A stretch of DNA of 64,000 bases from assembly GCF_004114995.1 (NCBI RefSeq), contig NZ_SDJP01000001.1, positions 1-64,000 of the forward strand, written 5' to 3'. Origin of the DNA: Halorubrum amylolyticum (lineage in GTDB: Archaea; Halobacteriota; Halobacteria; Halobacteriales; Haloferacaceae). Position 1 is the first letter of the stretch. Every line of letters begins with the position of its first letter. The translations under genes and the position numbers were made by a program. This document shows, piece after piece, positions 41,992-51,096 of this stretch. The notes beneath the pieces were generated by a model, which saw only the letters and a list, made by a program, of their open reading frames with translations, was not told the DNA's origin and did no database searches.

Positions 41992-43899
41992 TCAGTGGCC
42001 TTCCGCCCGGACGCCGAGGAACTTGCCCGTCGGCGCGAGCAGCCCCTCGATCTGGTCGAGCAGTTCGCCCGTGTTCGGGTCGAACACGAGGATCGACTGG
42101 TTGTCTCCCATCCAGCCGCTGATGTACACCTTCTCGCCGCCGCGGCTGAACTCCGGATGGATGGAGCCGGTGACGCCCCACTGGCTGCAGTCGATCTCCT
42201 GTGTAACCTCCAAGGTCTCCGGGTCGATCTGGTAGACGTACGCGTCGTCCTCGGTGTCGGTGAGGATGACGTCGGCCCACACGTAGTCGCTGTTCTCGTG
42301 TTTGCGGATGAACAGCCCCGGACCGCGGACGTCGATCATCTCCTCGACTTCCCAGGTGGTCGTGTTCCAGACGCCGACGCTCGGCGCCCCGGCGTGGGTC
42401 GTGAACGCGAGGTCCTCGTCGGGGTACAGCGCGCCCGGCCCCGGGTGCGGGACGCCGTCCATCGGGATGGCGGCGACGTGCTCGCGCTCCCGGGTGTCGA
42501 TCACGTCCATCTGGTTGTCCGTCTGGGAGGCGATCATGAAGTAGCGGCCGTCGTCGGTGAAGAAGCCGTCGTGGAGCGTCCGGCCGCAGTCGATGGTCGC
42601 CACCACCGGGAAATCCTCCCGGGTGTAGTCGATGAGCCACACCTCGCCGCCCTCCTTCAGGCCGGCGAGGAACAGCCCCTCCTCGGGCACGTCGTACAGC
42701 GAGCACACCCGGCTCCCGACGCTCTGGCCGTCCGGGTTGACCGTGTGGGTCGGGATGCGCTTGACCGGCTCCATCGTCTCGGCGTCGCAGATGACGAGGT
42801 GGTTCGGGTTGTAGAACCCGCCGATCACCCACTCGCCGTCGCTGGAGACGGCGATGTCGCGCGCGTCCGTCCCCGCGTCCGCGACCGCGACGCGCTCGAA
42901 TCCGAACAGGTCGATCTTGTACATCTCGCCCTGTCGGGACTGGGTGTAAACGTACGCGCCCTCGCGGGTCTGCTCCGGCAGGTCCGGGTGGAAGTCGTGG
43001 ACGTGGATCGCCTTCCCCACGTCCTCGACCCGCTCCAGCAGCTCGTCGTTGACCGTGTCGATCATCGCCACCGAGGCGTTGTTGCGCTCCGTGACGACCA
43101 TGACGTCGCGGAGGTCGAGGTCGTGCTCCGGCTCGGCCGGCAGCTCGCTCTCCTCGGTGATCACCTCGTGACGGTCCGTCAGCGTCTCCATCTCGGTAAA
43201 GTCGACCTGATCGATCGACTCCCCCTCGGGGACGACGTACAGCTGCCCGTTCATCTGGGCGTGGCCGTCGCCGCAGTAGACGTTACACTCGAAGTCGAAG
43301 GTGCCCTCCTCGTCGGCGACGAACGTCACCGAGTCGGTCACGTCGTCGTCGGTGCTCTCGGGGAGCTCGACCGGCCCGATGTCGTACGGCTCCTCCAGGT
43401 AGAACGTGTGGACGGTGAAGTCCTCGTTCTGCTCGAAGGTGGACTGCGTGAACTCGATCGTGAGCTCGGTGTTCGGCGGAACGCGGATCTCCTGCGGCCG
43501 GAACTCGTACTGGTGTGCCTCCAGCTGGACGGTCTCCGACCCCGCGGCGTCGCTCTCGTCGGCCGACGTCGACTCCGACGCCGGCTCCTCGGAGGACTCG
43601 TTCGCCTCCGGCGGCTCCGACTCCCCGCTGCACCCCGCGAACGCCCCCGCCGCCGCGACCGCGCTCGTGGCGAGGAACCGCCGGCGATCCGGCTTCGGAA
43701 GCCCCATCTCGAAGTCGAGCTCGTCGTCGAACTCCAGGTTCGACGCGATCTCGCGCGACGCGCTGAGGTGCCGTTTGATCCGGTCCTCGTGGTCTGCCTT
43801 CCGTTCGCGGTGTTCTTTCTGCTCCCGTTCCGCCTTCTGCTCCCGTTCCGCCTTCTGCCCCCGTTTTTCCGCCTCTGGGGACGTCGTGGGCTGTGACAT
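41992..43899 (-). CDS. CuA-type cupredoxin / heme d1 (NirS-like) fusion reductase
   Basis: 635 residues. A charged 69-residue N-terminal extension with an AEREQK repeat precedes a twin-arginine signal (PDRRRFLATSA, lipobox ending C90). Residues 120-225 form a cupredoxin with all CuA side-chain ligands: H164 (TVHTF), C205, C209, H213, M216; the glutamate of oxidase subunit II is V207. Residues 260-635 match the cytochrome cd1 nitrite reductase propeller: H299 (AIHVH), H443 (TLHDGFF) and H485 (VPHPGPG) align with the proximal and two distal d1 histidines, and the end LAPTGKFLGV is as in NirS. It should reduce nitrite or another small substrate outside the membrane. ATG at 43899 has an AGGAG 12-16 bases upstream. 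Confidence 0.85.
   Translation of the reverse strand: MSQPTTSPEAEKRGQKAEREQKAEREQKEHRERKADHEDRIKRHLSASREIASNLEFDDELDFEMGLPKPDRRRFLATSAVAAAGAFAGCSGESEPPEANESSEEPASESTSADESDAAGSETVQLEAHQYEFRPQEIRVPPNTELTIEFTQSTFEQNEDFTVHTFYLEEPYDIGPVELPESTDDDVTDSVTFVADEEGTFDFECNVYCGDGHAQMNGQLYVVPEGESIDQVDFTEMETLTDRHEVITEESELPAEPEHDLDLRDVMVVTERNNASVAMIDTVNDELLERVEDVGKAIHVHDFHPDLPEQTREGAYVYTQSRQGEMYKIDLFGFERVAVADAGTDARDIAVSSDGEWVIGGFYNPNHLVICDAETMEPVKRIPTHTVNPDGQSVGSRVCSLYDVPEEGLFLAGLKEGGEVWLIDYTREDFPVVATIDCGRTLHDGFFTDDGRYFMIASQTDNQMDVIDTREREHVAAIPMDGVPHPGPGALYPDEDLAFTTHAGAPSVGVWNTTTWEVEEMIDVRGPGLFIRKHENSDYVWADVILTDTEDDAYVYQIDPETLEVTQEIDCSQWGVTGSIHPEFSRGGEKVYISGWMGDNQSILVFDPNTGELLDQIEGLLAPTGKFLGVRAEGH
43817..43873 (-). 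repeat. 18-base tandem repeat coding KAEREQ in the NirS-like protein
   Basis: Two exact 18-base units (43817-43834 and 43835-43852) and a third degenerate one, giving a charged helical N-terminal extension ahead of the Tat signal. Confidence 0.8.
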
Positions 43900-43976
43900 G
43901 GTGGTACTCCTATGGCCAAGTTCGTCCAGTGTTGAGCAAAAGGTCCGGTATGATTCTACACGCGTTGGAAAATCAG

Positions 43977-43988
43977 TGAACATGTTCG
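43977..43988 (-). promoter_or_regulatory. NarO-box-like palindrome upstream of the heme d1 operon
   Basis: TGAACATGTTCG on the plus strand contains the perfect 10-base palindrome GAACATGTTC and matches the reported haloarchaeal CGAA-N4-TTCG box for NarO at seven of eight fixed positions. It is 79 bases before the start codon of the NirS-like gene. A TATA-like stretch (AGAATCATACC) lies between. Anaerobic or nitrate/nitrite control is therefore plausible (inference). Confidence 0.5.
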
Positions 43989-44114
43989 CAGCGATGTACT
44001 TTGATGAACGGTCGCCACCGGTCCGTAAACGGCTCACCTCTCACGTTCGGGGGCGGTTCCCACGCGCTGGGATCGAGCGGTACCGACGTGTACGACCGGG
44101 TCGAACGGTCGGCC

Positions 44115-44564
44115 ATGTCTCGAGAGACCGATACGGGACCCCGAGGGGACCGGATGACGCCCGCCTTCTTCGAGGACGTGCTCGCGGAGTACCTCGACGA
44201 GGACCGCGTCGAAGAGGCGGTGGTCCGGCTGGAGCTCGACGACGGGACGACCAGGCGGGTCGTCGTCGCGGAGGACACCGAGTCGCTCGACCCGGACGAG
44301 TACGCGGCCCGCGAACTCGCGGAGGCCCGACGGCTGATCGAGGGACACGCCGACCGGTTCGAGACCCCCGCCGAACTGACCGTTCCGGTCCGTGACGCCG
44401 ACCGCGTCCGCGAGGAGATCGCGTCGGACGACGCGGTGACGACGTGGGTCAAGCCCGAGGGGATCGCACGGCTGCTCGGCCACTTCGAGGCGCTGACGAG
44501 GGAGGAGTCGACGGCGGACCCGAACGCGCCGGCTGGCCGTTCCGACGCGTCGGACGAGCGCTGA
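44115..44564 (+). CDS. Haloarchaeal hypothetical protein, 149 aa
   Basis: Starts MSRETDTGPRGDRMTPAFFEDVLAE; a later ATG (MTPAFFEDV) is also possible. The core VVRLELDDGTTRRVVVAED is a beta-hairpin, followed by a long helix (EYAARELAEARRLIEGHADRF) and a small domain PAELTVPVRDADRVREEI. It is acidic and soluble with no Cys pairs. Divergent from the heme d1 operon with 215 bases between starts, so it might share that regulatory region. Function unknown. Confidence 0.55.
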   Translation: MSRETDTGPRGDRMTPAFFEDVLAEYLDEDRVEEAVVRLELDDGTTRRVVVAEDTESLDPDEYAARELAEARRLIEGHADRFETPAELTVPVRDADRVREEIASDDAVTTWVKPEGIARLLGHFEALTREESTADPNAPAGRSDASDER

Positions 44565-44737
44565 CGGCCCCACCGAGCCGGCGCCGCCGCGACCGTGAGC
44601 GACGACCGCGTCTCGCCAGAGCACCGACCGCCCGAACGGCTGAGACGAACGCGTTCGGAGCGCGATCCGACCGATAGCGGCGGACGCCCGCCAACGAACC
44701 ACATGAGGTTTTAACGGGTGGAGCGTGTAAGGCGGGT

Positions 44738-45634
44738 ATGGGAATCCTCTCTCGCGCCTCCTACGTCATCCGCTCGAAGGTGAACGCCCTCCTCAACCGG
44801 GCGGAGGACCCGACGGAGTCGCTCGACTACTCGTACGAACAGATGCGCGACGAGCTCCAGGACGTGAAACAGGGGATCGCCGACCTCACGACCCAGAAGA
44901 AGCGCCTGGAGATCCAGAAGCGCAAGCTGGAGGAGAACGTCGAGAAGCACAACCGGCAGGCCCGCGAGGCGGTCCAGCAGGACCGCGACGACCTCGCCCG
45001 GAAGGCCCTCGAAAAGAAGAAATCGAAAATGGCCCAGATCGAAGAGCTAGAGGGTCAGATCGCGGACCTGAACGACACGCAGGAGCAGCTCGTCGAGAAG
45101 AAGAACAAGCTCCAGAACCGCATCGAGGAGTTCCGCACGAAGAAGGAGACGATGAAGGCCCGCTACGAGGCCGCCGAGGCGTCCTCGCGCGTCTCGGAGG
45201 CGATGACGGGCGTCGGCGACGAGATGGAGGACGTGAGCCGGTCCATCGACCGCGCCGAGGAGCGCACCGAGGAGATGGAGGCGCGCGCGGAGGCGATGGA
45301 CGAGCTGGAGGACTCCGGCGCCTTCGAGGACGCGCTCTCGGACAAGGATAACATCGACCGCGAGCTGGAAAGCCTCTCGACGAACAGCGAGGTCGACGCC
45401 GAGCTGGAGACGCTGAAAGGCGATCTCGGGAAGGGCGAGCCCGCGAGCGACGACGGCGGGACGAGCACCGACGCGGAGATCGACGACGAGCTGGCGGACA
45501 TCGAGTCAGAGATCGGCAGCGACGACCTCGAAGCCGACCTCGATGGCGACGCCGACCTCGAAAGCGACGCCACCGAGGAGGTCGACGTGGAACTGGAGGA
45601 GTCCGAGGTCGACGCCGACGAGCAGCGAAACTGA
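44738..45634 (+). CDS. pspA: PspA/IM30 family protein
   Basis: 298 residues. The N-terminus MGILSRASYVIRSKVNALLN is the amphipathic membrane-binding helix, followed by a long coiled coil (residues 30-205, DLTTQKKRLEIQKRKLEENV and KALEKKKSKMAQIEELEGQI). The last 80 residues are a strongly acidic tail, unusual for bacterial PspA. The protein should form membrane-supporting ESCRT-III-like assemblies under envelope or osmotic stress. GGTTTTAACG at 44706-44715 is a leaderless promoter position for ATG 44738. Confidence 0.92.
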   Translation: MGILSRASYVIRSKVNALLNRAEDPTESLDYSYEQMRDELQDVKQGIADLTTQKKRLEIQKRKLEENVEKHNRQAREAVQQDRDDLARKALEKKKSKMAQIEELEGQIADLNDTQEQLVEKKNKLQNRIEEFRTKKETMKARYEAAEASSRVSEAMTGVGDEMEDVSRSIDRAEERTEEMEARAEAMDELEDSGAFEDALSDKDNIDRELESLSTNSEVDAELETLKGDLGKGEPASDDGGTSTDAEIDDELADIESEIGSDDLEADLDGDADLESDATEEVDVELEESEVDADEQRN

Positions 45635-45682
45635 CCGAGGCGCAATTCGAGCGGTTGGTCCCCGCGACGCCCCTTTTCGCCG

Positions 45683-46729
45683 TTATTCCGACCGCGGCCG
45701 CGCCCCGGTCCCCGCGCGGTCGCTGTCGCCGAGTCGGATCTCGCCGCCGGAAAGGTCCACGCCGTCGTACGGGTCCTCGGCGAGCAGCAGCGACCCGTCG
45801 AGGTCGGCGTAGTCGAGCAGGGGCGCGAGCTGCGCGGCCGCGGCGATCGACGCGTTCGACTCGATCATGCAGCCGCACATCACTTCCAGGCCGTGAGCGC
45901 GCGCGGCGGCGATCATCCGCCTCGCCTCCAGCAGGCCGCCGGTCTTCATCAGCTTCAGGTTCGCGATGTCGCAGCGATCGGCGATCGCGGGGATATCGGA
46001 GAGCGTCACGCACGACTCGTCGGCGGCGATGGGGAGCGCGGACCGCTCGTAGACGAACCGGAGGCCCTCGGGGTCTTCCGCGGGCACCGGCTGCTCGACG
46101 AACGCCACGTCGCGCTCTGCGAGCCACTCGGTCTTGTCGACCGCCTCGCGGGGCGTCCACGCCTCGTTGGCGTCGACGCGGAGCCGGGCGTCGGGCGCGG
46201 CCTCGCGGACCGCGTCGATCAGCTCGCGGTCCCGGTCGGTGCCGAGCTTGATCTTGAGGACCCGGTAGCCGGCCTCGACCGCTTCCTCGGCCTTCTCGCG
46301 CACGCGCTCCGTCTCGTCCAGTCCGATCGTGTAGGAGGTCGCGGGCGCGGCCGACGGGTCGAGCCCCCAGAGGCGGTGGAGCGGGACGCCGAGGCGTTTC
46401 GCGGCGAGGTCGTGGACCGCGATCGAGACGGCGGCGCGGGCGGCCGGGTTGTCGTTGACGGCGGTCGCCAGCTCGCCTTCGATCTCGTGGAGGGCGTGGG
46501 GGTCGCCGACGCGCTCGACGGCGTCGAGCAGATCCGGAAGCACGGCCTCGACCGTGTCGGCGGTCTCGCCGTAGTGGGCGGAGGGGGCCGCGCCGCCGAC
46601 GCCGGTCATTCCGGCCTCGTCCGCGATCTGAACGATCACGTTCTCGGCGTCCGTCTGGGTGCCCCGGGCGATCGTGAACGGGTTCTCCAAGGGGAGCGAC
46701 GCCCGCTCGAAGGTCGCGTCGAGGCTCAT
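45683..46729 (-). CDS. Enolase-superfamily epimerase/racemase (DgcA- or dipeptide-epimerase-like)
   Basis: 348 residues. Muconate-lactonizing subgroup features: KIKLG (KxK, first general base), DANEAW, FVEQPV and DESC (the three magnesium ligands), and KLMKTGG (second base). These residues fit L-Ala-D/L-Glu epimerases and DgcA, the N-acetyl-D-glutamate racemase. The upstream neighbour is a DgcN-type DUF1611 protein overlapping by four bases, so the pair probably forms the D-glutamate pathway DgcN-DgcA. Start ATG at 46729. Other dipeptide substrates remain possible. Confidence 0.82.
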   Translation of the reverse strand: MSLDATFERASLPLENPFTIARGTQTDAENVIVQIADEAGMTGVGGAAPSAHYGETADTVEAVLPDLLDAVERVGDPHALHEIEGELATAVNDNPAARAAVSIAVHDLAAKRLGVPLHRLWGLDPSAAPATSYTIGLDETERVREKAEEAVEAGYRVLKIKLGTDRDRELIDAVREAAPDARLRVDANEAWTPREAVDKTEWLAERDVAFVEQPVPAEDPEGLRFVYERSALPIAADESCVTLSDIPAIADRCDIANLKLMKTGGLLEARRMIAAARAHGLEVMCGCMIESNASIAAAAQLAPLLDYADLDGSLLLAEDPYDGVDLSGGEIRLGDSDRAGTGARPRSE

Positions 46730-47817
46730 TCGCCGGCGGCCCCTCCCTCGGCGGTCGCAGCACCCTCGCCGAGCCCCGCGTCGACGATCCCGTCCACGAT
46801 TCGGTCAGCGCCGTCGCGGACCGGGTCGGCGGCCGGGACGCCGGCCTCGTCGCCGAACTCGGCGACCGCGTCCGCGGCGGCCGCGTCGTCGTCGACGTCC
46901 TTCGTGTTGAGCGCGCCGGCGACGACGCTCGCCTCGCGGACCGGCGCCGCGAGCCCCTCGTAGAGGTCGACGTAGTCGGACAGCGGCGGGAGCGAGAACG
47001 ACTCGTAGCCGTGGATGACCTCGCGGTCCGCGGCGTGACAGAGGACGAGCCCGTCCGCCATCGAGCCGTGGAGGATGCCGCAGGTGACCGCCGAGTAGGC
47101 GGGGTGGACGATGCTCCCCTGCCCCTCGACGACGAGGAGGTCGTGGTCGTCGCCGACCGCGACGAGCATCTCCTCGACCGCGCCGGCGGCGAAGTCGGCG
47201 ACCACGCGGTCGATCGGGTTCCCCCAGCCGGCGATCATGATCCCGGTCTGGCCGGTCGGGACGAACGCGGCGTCGATCCCGCGCTCGCGGGCGGCCGCGA
47301 CGATCTCCAGCGAGGCGGTCATCTTCCCGACGGAGCAGTCGGTGCCGACCGTGCACACCACGTCGGCGTCCACGTCGCCGGAGGCGCCCGTCGCCACCGT
47401 CAGGTCGTCGTCGGGCTCGCGCACGTCGACGAGGTCGACGCCGTGTTCGGCGGCCAGCGCGGCGAGCTCCTCGTCCTCGTTCAGGAAGTAGTGGAGCCCG
47501 CTCACCACGTCGCAGCCGGCCTCGATCGCGGCCTCCACGTCGGAGCGCCACGACTCGTCGAAGCCGCCGCCGATCGGCGCGATCCCGATGTAGAGGGCGT
47601 CCACGTCGCCGTCGGCGGCAGCGTACGCGTCTTCAAACGACTCGACGATCGGCGCGTCCGGGATGTCCGGGACGTGGTCGCTGACGCGGTCGCCGGCGCG
47701 GTCGCGGTCGAGCACGGCGCGCACGTCCTGGTCGCCGTAGCGCATCACGCCGAGGGCGGTCTTCGCACGGTCGGGGAACTTCTCGTGGGCGAGGATGACG
47801 ATCTGGTCGTCGCTCAT
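46726..47817 (-). CDS. DUF1611 protein, DgcN-like (D-glutamate N-acetyltransferase candidate)
   Basis: 363 residues. An N-terminal Rossmann-like domain (about 1-130, VDALYIGIAPIGGGFDESW) precedes a P-loop-type domain with VGTDCSVGKMTAS, PTGQTGIMIAGWG and VEGQGSIVHPAYSAV. DgcN proteins with this DUF1611 architecture acetylate D-glutamate using acetyl-CoA; DgcA then racemises the product. The gene order and ATGA overlap with the epimerase agree. ATG at 47817 is used; CCTTTTAAGCCC at about 47838-47849 gives a leaderless message. Assignment of substrate is by family and context. Confidence 0.8.
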   Translation of the reverse strand: MSDDQIVILAHEKFPDRAKTALGVMRYGDQDVRAVLDRDRAGDRVSDHVPDIPDAPIVESFEDAYAAADGDVDALYIGIAPIGGGFDESWRSDVEAAIEAGCDVVSGLHYFLNEDEELAALAAEHGVDLVDVREPDDDLTVATGASGDVDADVVCTVGTDCSVGKMTASLEIVAAARERGIDAAFVPTGQTGIMIAGWGNPIDRVVADFAAGAVEEMLVAVGDDHDLLVVEGQGSIVHPAYSAVTCGILHGSMADGLVLCHAADREVIHGYESFSLPPLSDYVDLYEGLAAPVREASVVAGALNTKDVDDDAAAADAVAEFGDEAGVPAADPVRDGADRIVDGIVDAGLGEGAATAEGGAAGE

Positions 47818-47970
47818 GCTGGGTCGCTCGCCCTGAGAGGGCTTAAAAGGGTCGAGGTGCGTCGGTCCGCCCGGCGATGCGGGCGGCCCATCGAACCGGA
47901 CGCGGCGGCCCATTCGATGATCGCGGACGCACTGGTACCCATCGAATCGGATGTGCGCGAGGCCGCCGGC

Positions 47971-48321
47971 TCAGGCGCCGCCGTCGACGAACTGCTCCGC
48001 GCCCTCGTAGAACCAGTAGCCGCTCTCGCGCATCGCGCGCCCGAGCTCCTGGTGGAACTCGACGAAGTCCGCGAACTCCTCCTCCTCGACGTTCTCGAAG
48101 ATCTCCTCGACGGAGACGACCGTCTCGTAGCCGATCCGGATCGGGTGGTCGCCGTACTGCTCGACGTACTCCGCCGCAGACAGCGGGAAGTCCTCCTCCT
48201 CGTCGATCTTCTTCGCGAGCACCGCGTGCCCGTACTGCCGCCTGCCCTCGCTCCCCTGTTCGCCGTCGGGGTCGTGTGGCCAGTCCATGAGCGGCGGTTC
48301 GCCGGGACCGGGCATAGTCAT
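47971..48321 (-). CDS. Haloarchaeal hypothetical protein (DUF5785-like), 116 aa
   Basis: Core MDWPHDPDGEQGSEGRRQYG, then HAVLAKKIDEEEDFPLSAAE, EQYGDHPIRIGYETVVSVEEIFENV and an acidic C-terminus. I remember DUF5785 proteins as starting MDWPHDPDGE, so the true start may be the ATG at 48288, giving 105 residues; ATGs at 48321 and 48315 are alternatives. No promoter decides this. Small alpha-helical acidic protein without known role. Confidence 0.65.
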   Translation of the reverse strand: MTMPGPGEPPLMDWPHDPDGEQGSEGRRQYGHAVLAKKIDEEEDFPLSAAEYVEQYGDHPIRIGYETVVSVEEIFENVEEEEFADFVEFHQELGRAMRESGYWFYEGAEQFVDGGA

Positions 48322-48391
48322 TACGGAAGTGCAAGGGGAAAGCCGGGCGACGCGTCTCGCGACCCGCCCGACGATTCCGACGCGCCTCACG

Positions 48392-48447
48392 GACCGCTGT
48401 GCGGGGACCGGACCGCTGCGCGGGGACCGACCGCTGCGCGGGGACCG
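48392..48447. repeat. 18/19-base tandem repeat
   Basis: Three near-identical units of GACCGCTG(T/C)GCGGGGACC(G), each with an internal short palindrome CCGCTGCGCGG. It lies in the 240-base gap between the DUF5785-like gene and the htr gene, which otherwise contains only the htr promoter at 48529-48540. Confidence 0.65.
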
Positions 48448-48562
48448 GACCTCGGCGCCTCCCGGCGCGGTTCGTTCCGGCCACGGGGCCGGACACCGGA
48501 GAACTATCACGTCTGATAGCTAGCCGGGTGGTTTTATAAACTGACGCGAGAAGCGCAGCGCA

Positions 48563-51043
48563 ATGCCTACAGACGAGGATATCGGCCTCTCTCGGGGAAT
48601 CTACGACCGTCTCCGCGGGCGATATATTTTCAAAATCGCAGCGGTGATACTGATCGTCTCGGCGGTGTTGCTCGGGGCGGGCGCGCTCACGTTCGATCAG
48701 GTCCAAGCGAGCGTGCAGTCCGACGCCCGAGAGACGCTGATCTCGTCGGCCGAGCGCGAGGCGGAGGGGATCGAAGGGTTCATCGAGGAAGGGAACGACC
48801 ACGCGCGGCGCATCTCCTCGGAGAGCCGGGTTCAGTCGGGGAACGAGAACGTGATTCGCAACGAACTCAACAACAACGACCGAATCCTCCCGGGGTACGT
48901 CGTCGACATCCACTACTACGATCTGGTGTCGAACGAGATCGTGGTGAGCACCGCAACGGGGAGAGAGGATACCACGGTCGACAGCGACCTGCCGTGGGCG
49001 GTCGGTCCCGCCGGATTCGCGGGTCCCGATCAGGTTCGCTCGTTCGAGCCGTACGCCGCGGACGGAGAGACCCGGCTCGCGTTCGTCAGTCGGGTGGGTG
49101 ACACGCCGGGGATGGCGATCGTGGTCACGACCAACCTCGCGGAGCGGGGGGCGCTCCTGAGCGCGCCGGTCGAGGGCGCGAACATGGAGATCGTCTCGTC
49201 GCAGACGGAGCGTGTCGCGCTCTCCGCGAACAGCGACGCGATCCTCGGAGAGTACTTCCTCATGGAGGAGCTCCCGCACCTCGAAACAACGAGCGACGAA
49301 CCGCGCGTCGACGAGATCTCGGGCGCGGGACAGAACGTCGTCGACGCGGACCGGATCGTCGCGGCGAGCGTTCCGGTCGAGACCAAGCCGTGGACCGTCG
49401 TGGTCGCGGCGCCCGAAAGTCAGGTGTACGGGACCGTCGGCGACGTGACCCGGAGCGTGCTGCTCCTGATCGGCATCGCGATCGTCGGGCTCGTCGGCGT
49501 GGGCGCGTTCATCTCTCGGGACGTGAACGGCTCCGTCCGCGAGCTCCGCGGGTACGCCGAGTCGATCGAGACGGGCGACCTCGACGTCGACATCGATCGG
49601 TCCCGGGCCGACGAGTTCGGCCAGCTCTCGGGGCTGTTCGACCGCATCCGTAACACGATGCGCGAGCAGATCGGGGCGGTCGAGGAGTCCGCAGAGGAGG
49701 CCGATGCGGCCCGCGAGGAGGCCGAGGCGCTCTCGGGACACCTCGAAGCGAAGGCCGACGAGTACGGCGAGGAGATCGACGCGGTCGCCGCGGGCGATCT
49801 CACCCGCCGGCTCGACCCCGAGAGCGACAGCGAGGCGATGACCGAGATCGCGACCTCGGTAAACGGGATGCTCGACCGCGTCGAGGGGCTCGTCGTCGCC
49901 ATTCAGGACGCGGCCGAGACCGTCGGCGAGCAGAGCTCCGCGGTGACCGCGTCCGCCGAGGAGGTGGAGTCGACCAGCGTCGACGTCGCGGAGAGCGTCG
50001 AGGAGATCTCCGTGGGCGCCGAGAAACAGGAGGAGAACCTCTCGACGGCCGCCGCGGAGCTCAACGACCTCTCGGCCACCGTCGAGGAGATCGCCTCCTC
50101 GACCGACGAGCTGGCGGCGCGGTCGGCCGCGACGGTCGAGACCGGCGAGGACGGCCGCGAGCAGGCGACCGCCGCGATCGACCACATGGACCGGATCGAC
50201 ACCGAGATGGGCAGCACCGTCGACGAGATGGCCGACCTCCGCGACGAGGTGGAGCGGATCGGCGAGGTGGTCGGGCTGATCGACGACATCGCCGAGCAGA
50301 CGAACATCCTCGCGCTGAACGCCTCGATCGAGGCCGCCCGCGCCGGCGAGGCCGGCGAGGGCTTCGCGGTCGTCGCCCGCGAGGTGAAAGAGCTCGCGGA
50401 GGAGACCGCGGCGGCGACCACCGAGGTCGAGGAGCTCATCGCGGGCGTCGAGGACTCCACCCACTCCGTCGCGGAGGACATGTTCGCCATGGAAGAGGAC
50501 GTGGAACAGGGCCGGGAGATCGTCGACGACACGGTCGACACGCTGGAGGCGATCGCCGAGGAGGTGTCGGACGCGAACGCGGGCATCCAGTCGATCAACG
50601 ACGCAACCGACGAGCAGGCCGACTCGACGCAGGAGGCCGTCGCGATGATCGACGAGGTCTCGGAGGTGAGCGTCGAGACCGCGAGCGAGGCGCAGAACGT
50701 CTCCGCCGCCGCCGAGGAGCAGACAGCGGCGATCTCCCAGATCTCGTCGAGCGCGGAGTCGCTGTCGGCCCGCGCCGACGAACTCCGGACGCTGGCCGAC
50801 GAGTTCGAGGCGCGCGACGACCGGGCCGGCGACGCGGAGGTCGGCCACGACGCCGGGGGCGCCGACGACGCGAGTGCCGGTGACGCCGACGGCGACGACG
50901 AGGAAGCCGCCGACGCGACCGTCGACGACGAGGAAGCCGACGACGGATTCGAGTCCGCGAAGGCGCGCGATCCGCCTCGGGACCCGTCCTCCCGAGACGG
51001 CGTCGACGCGGTCGACGGTTCGGTCCCGTCGGACGACGACTGA
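48563..51043 (+). CDS. Methyl-accepting chemotaxis transducer (Htr) with extracellular sensor
   Basis: 826 residues. TM1 at about 26-48, an extracellular sensor of about 245 residues (dCache-like, with two alpha/beta lobes), TM2 near 294-313, a HAMP pair, and the signalling coiled coil with the hairpin tip [40 protein letters not shown]. The final 65 residues are Asp-rich disordered. The ligand is unknown; a dCache fold usually binds amino or organic acids. GGTTTTATAAACTG at 48529-48542 is a leaderless promoter for ATG 48563. No che genes are nearby. Confidence 0.9.
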   Translation: MPTDEDIGLSRGIYDRLRGRYIFKIAAVILIVSAVLLGAGALTFDQVQASVQSDARETLISSAEREAEGIEGFIEEGNDHARRISSESRVQSGNENVIRNELNNNDRILPGYVVDIHYYDLVSNEIVVSTATGREDTTVDSDLPWAVGPAGFAGPDQVRSFEPYAADGETRLAFVSRVGDTPGMAIVVTTNLAERGALLSAPVEGANMEIVSSQTERVALSANSDAILGEYFLMEELPHLETTSDEPRVDEISGAGQNVVDADRIVAASVPVETKPWTVVVAAPESQVYGTVGDVTRSVLLLIGIAIVGLVGVGAFISRDVNGSVRELRGYAESIETGDLDVDIDRSRADEFGQLSGLFDRIRNTMREQIGAVEESAEEADAAREEAEALSGHLEAKADEYGEEIDAVAAGDLTRRLDPESDSEAMTEIATSVNGMLDRVEGLVVAIQDAAETVGEQSSAVTASAEEVESTSVDVAESVEEISVGAEKQEENLSTAAAELNDLSATVEEIASSTDELAARSAATVETGEDGREQATAAIDHMDRIDTEMGSTVDEMADLRDEVERIGEVVGLIDDIAEQTNILALNASIEAARAGEAGEGFAVVAREVKELAEETAAATTEVEELIAGVEDSTHSVAEDMFAMEEDVEQGREIVDDTVDTLEAIAEEVSDANAGIQSINDATDEQADSTQEAVAMIDEVSEVSVETASEAQNVSAAAEEQTAAISQISSSAESLSARADELRTLADEFEARDDRAGDAEVGHDAGGADDASAGDADGDDEEAADATVDDEEADDGFESAKARDPPRDPSSRDGVDAVDGSVPSDDD

Positions 51044-51096
51044 CCGGGCCGCGCTCTCCTCGTCGCCGGCGGAGCCGCGCGAACGAGTCGACGTAT

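Noticed and set aside
41869..43896. 675-codon open frame antisense to the NirS-like gene
   Set aside because: Mirror frame of a gene with clear ligands and motifs.
41992..43899. Nitrous-oxide reductase (NosZ) as identity of the CuA-containing protein
   Set aside because: NosZ also has a CuA domain, but at the C-terminus and with a propeller lined by CuZ histidines; here the cupredoxin is N-terminal and the propeller shows the d1 histidine positions.
48392..48447. Tandem repeat as a replication origin element
   Set aside because: No orc1/cdc6 gene and no ORB-like motif nearby.
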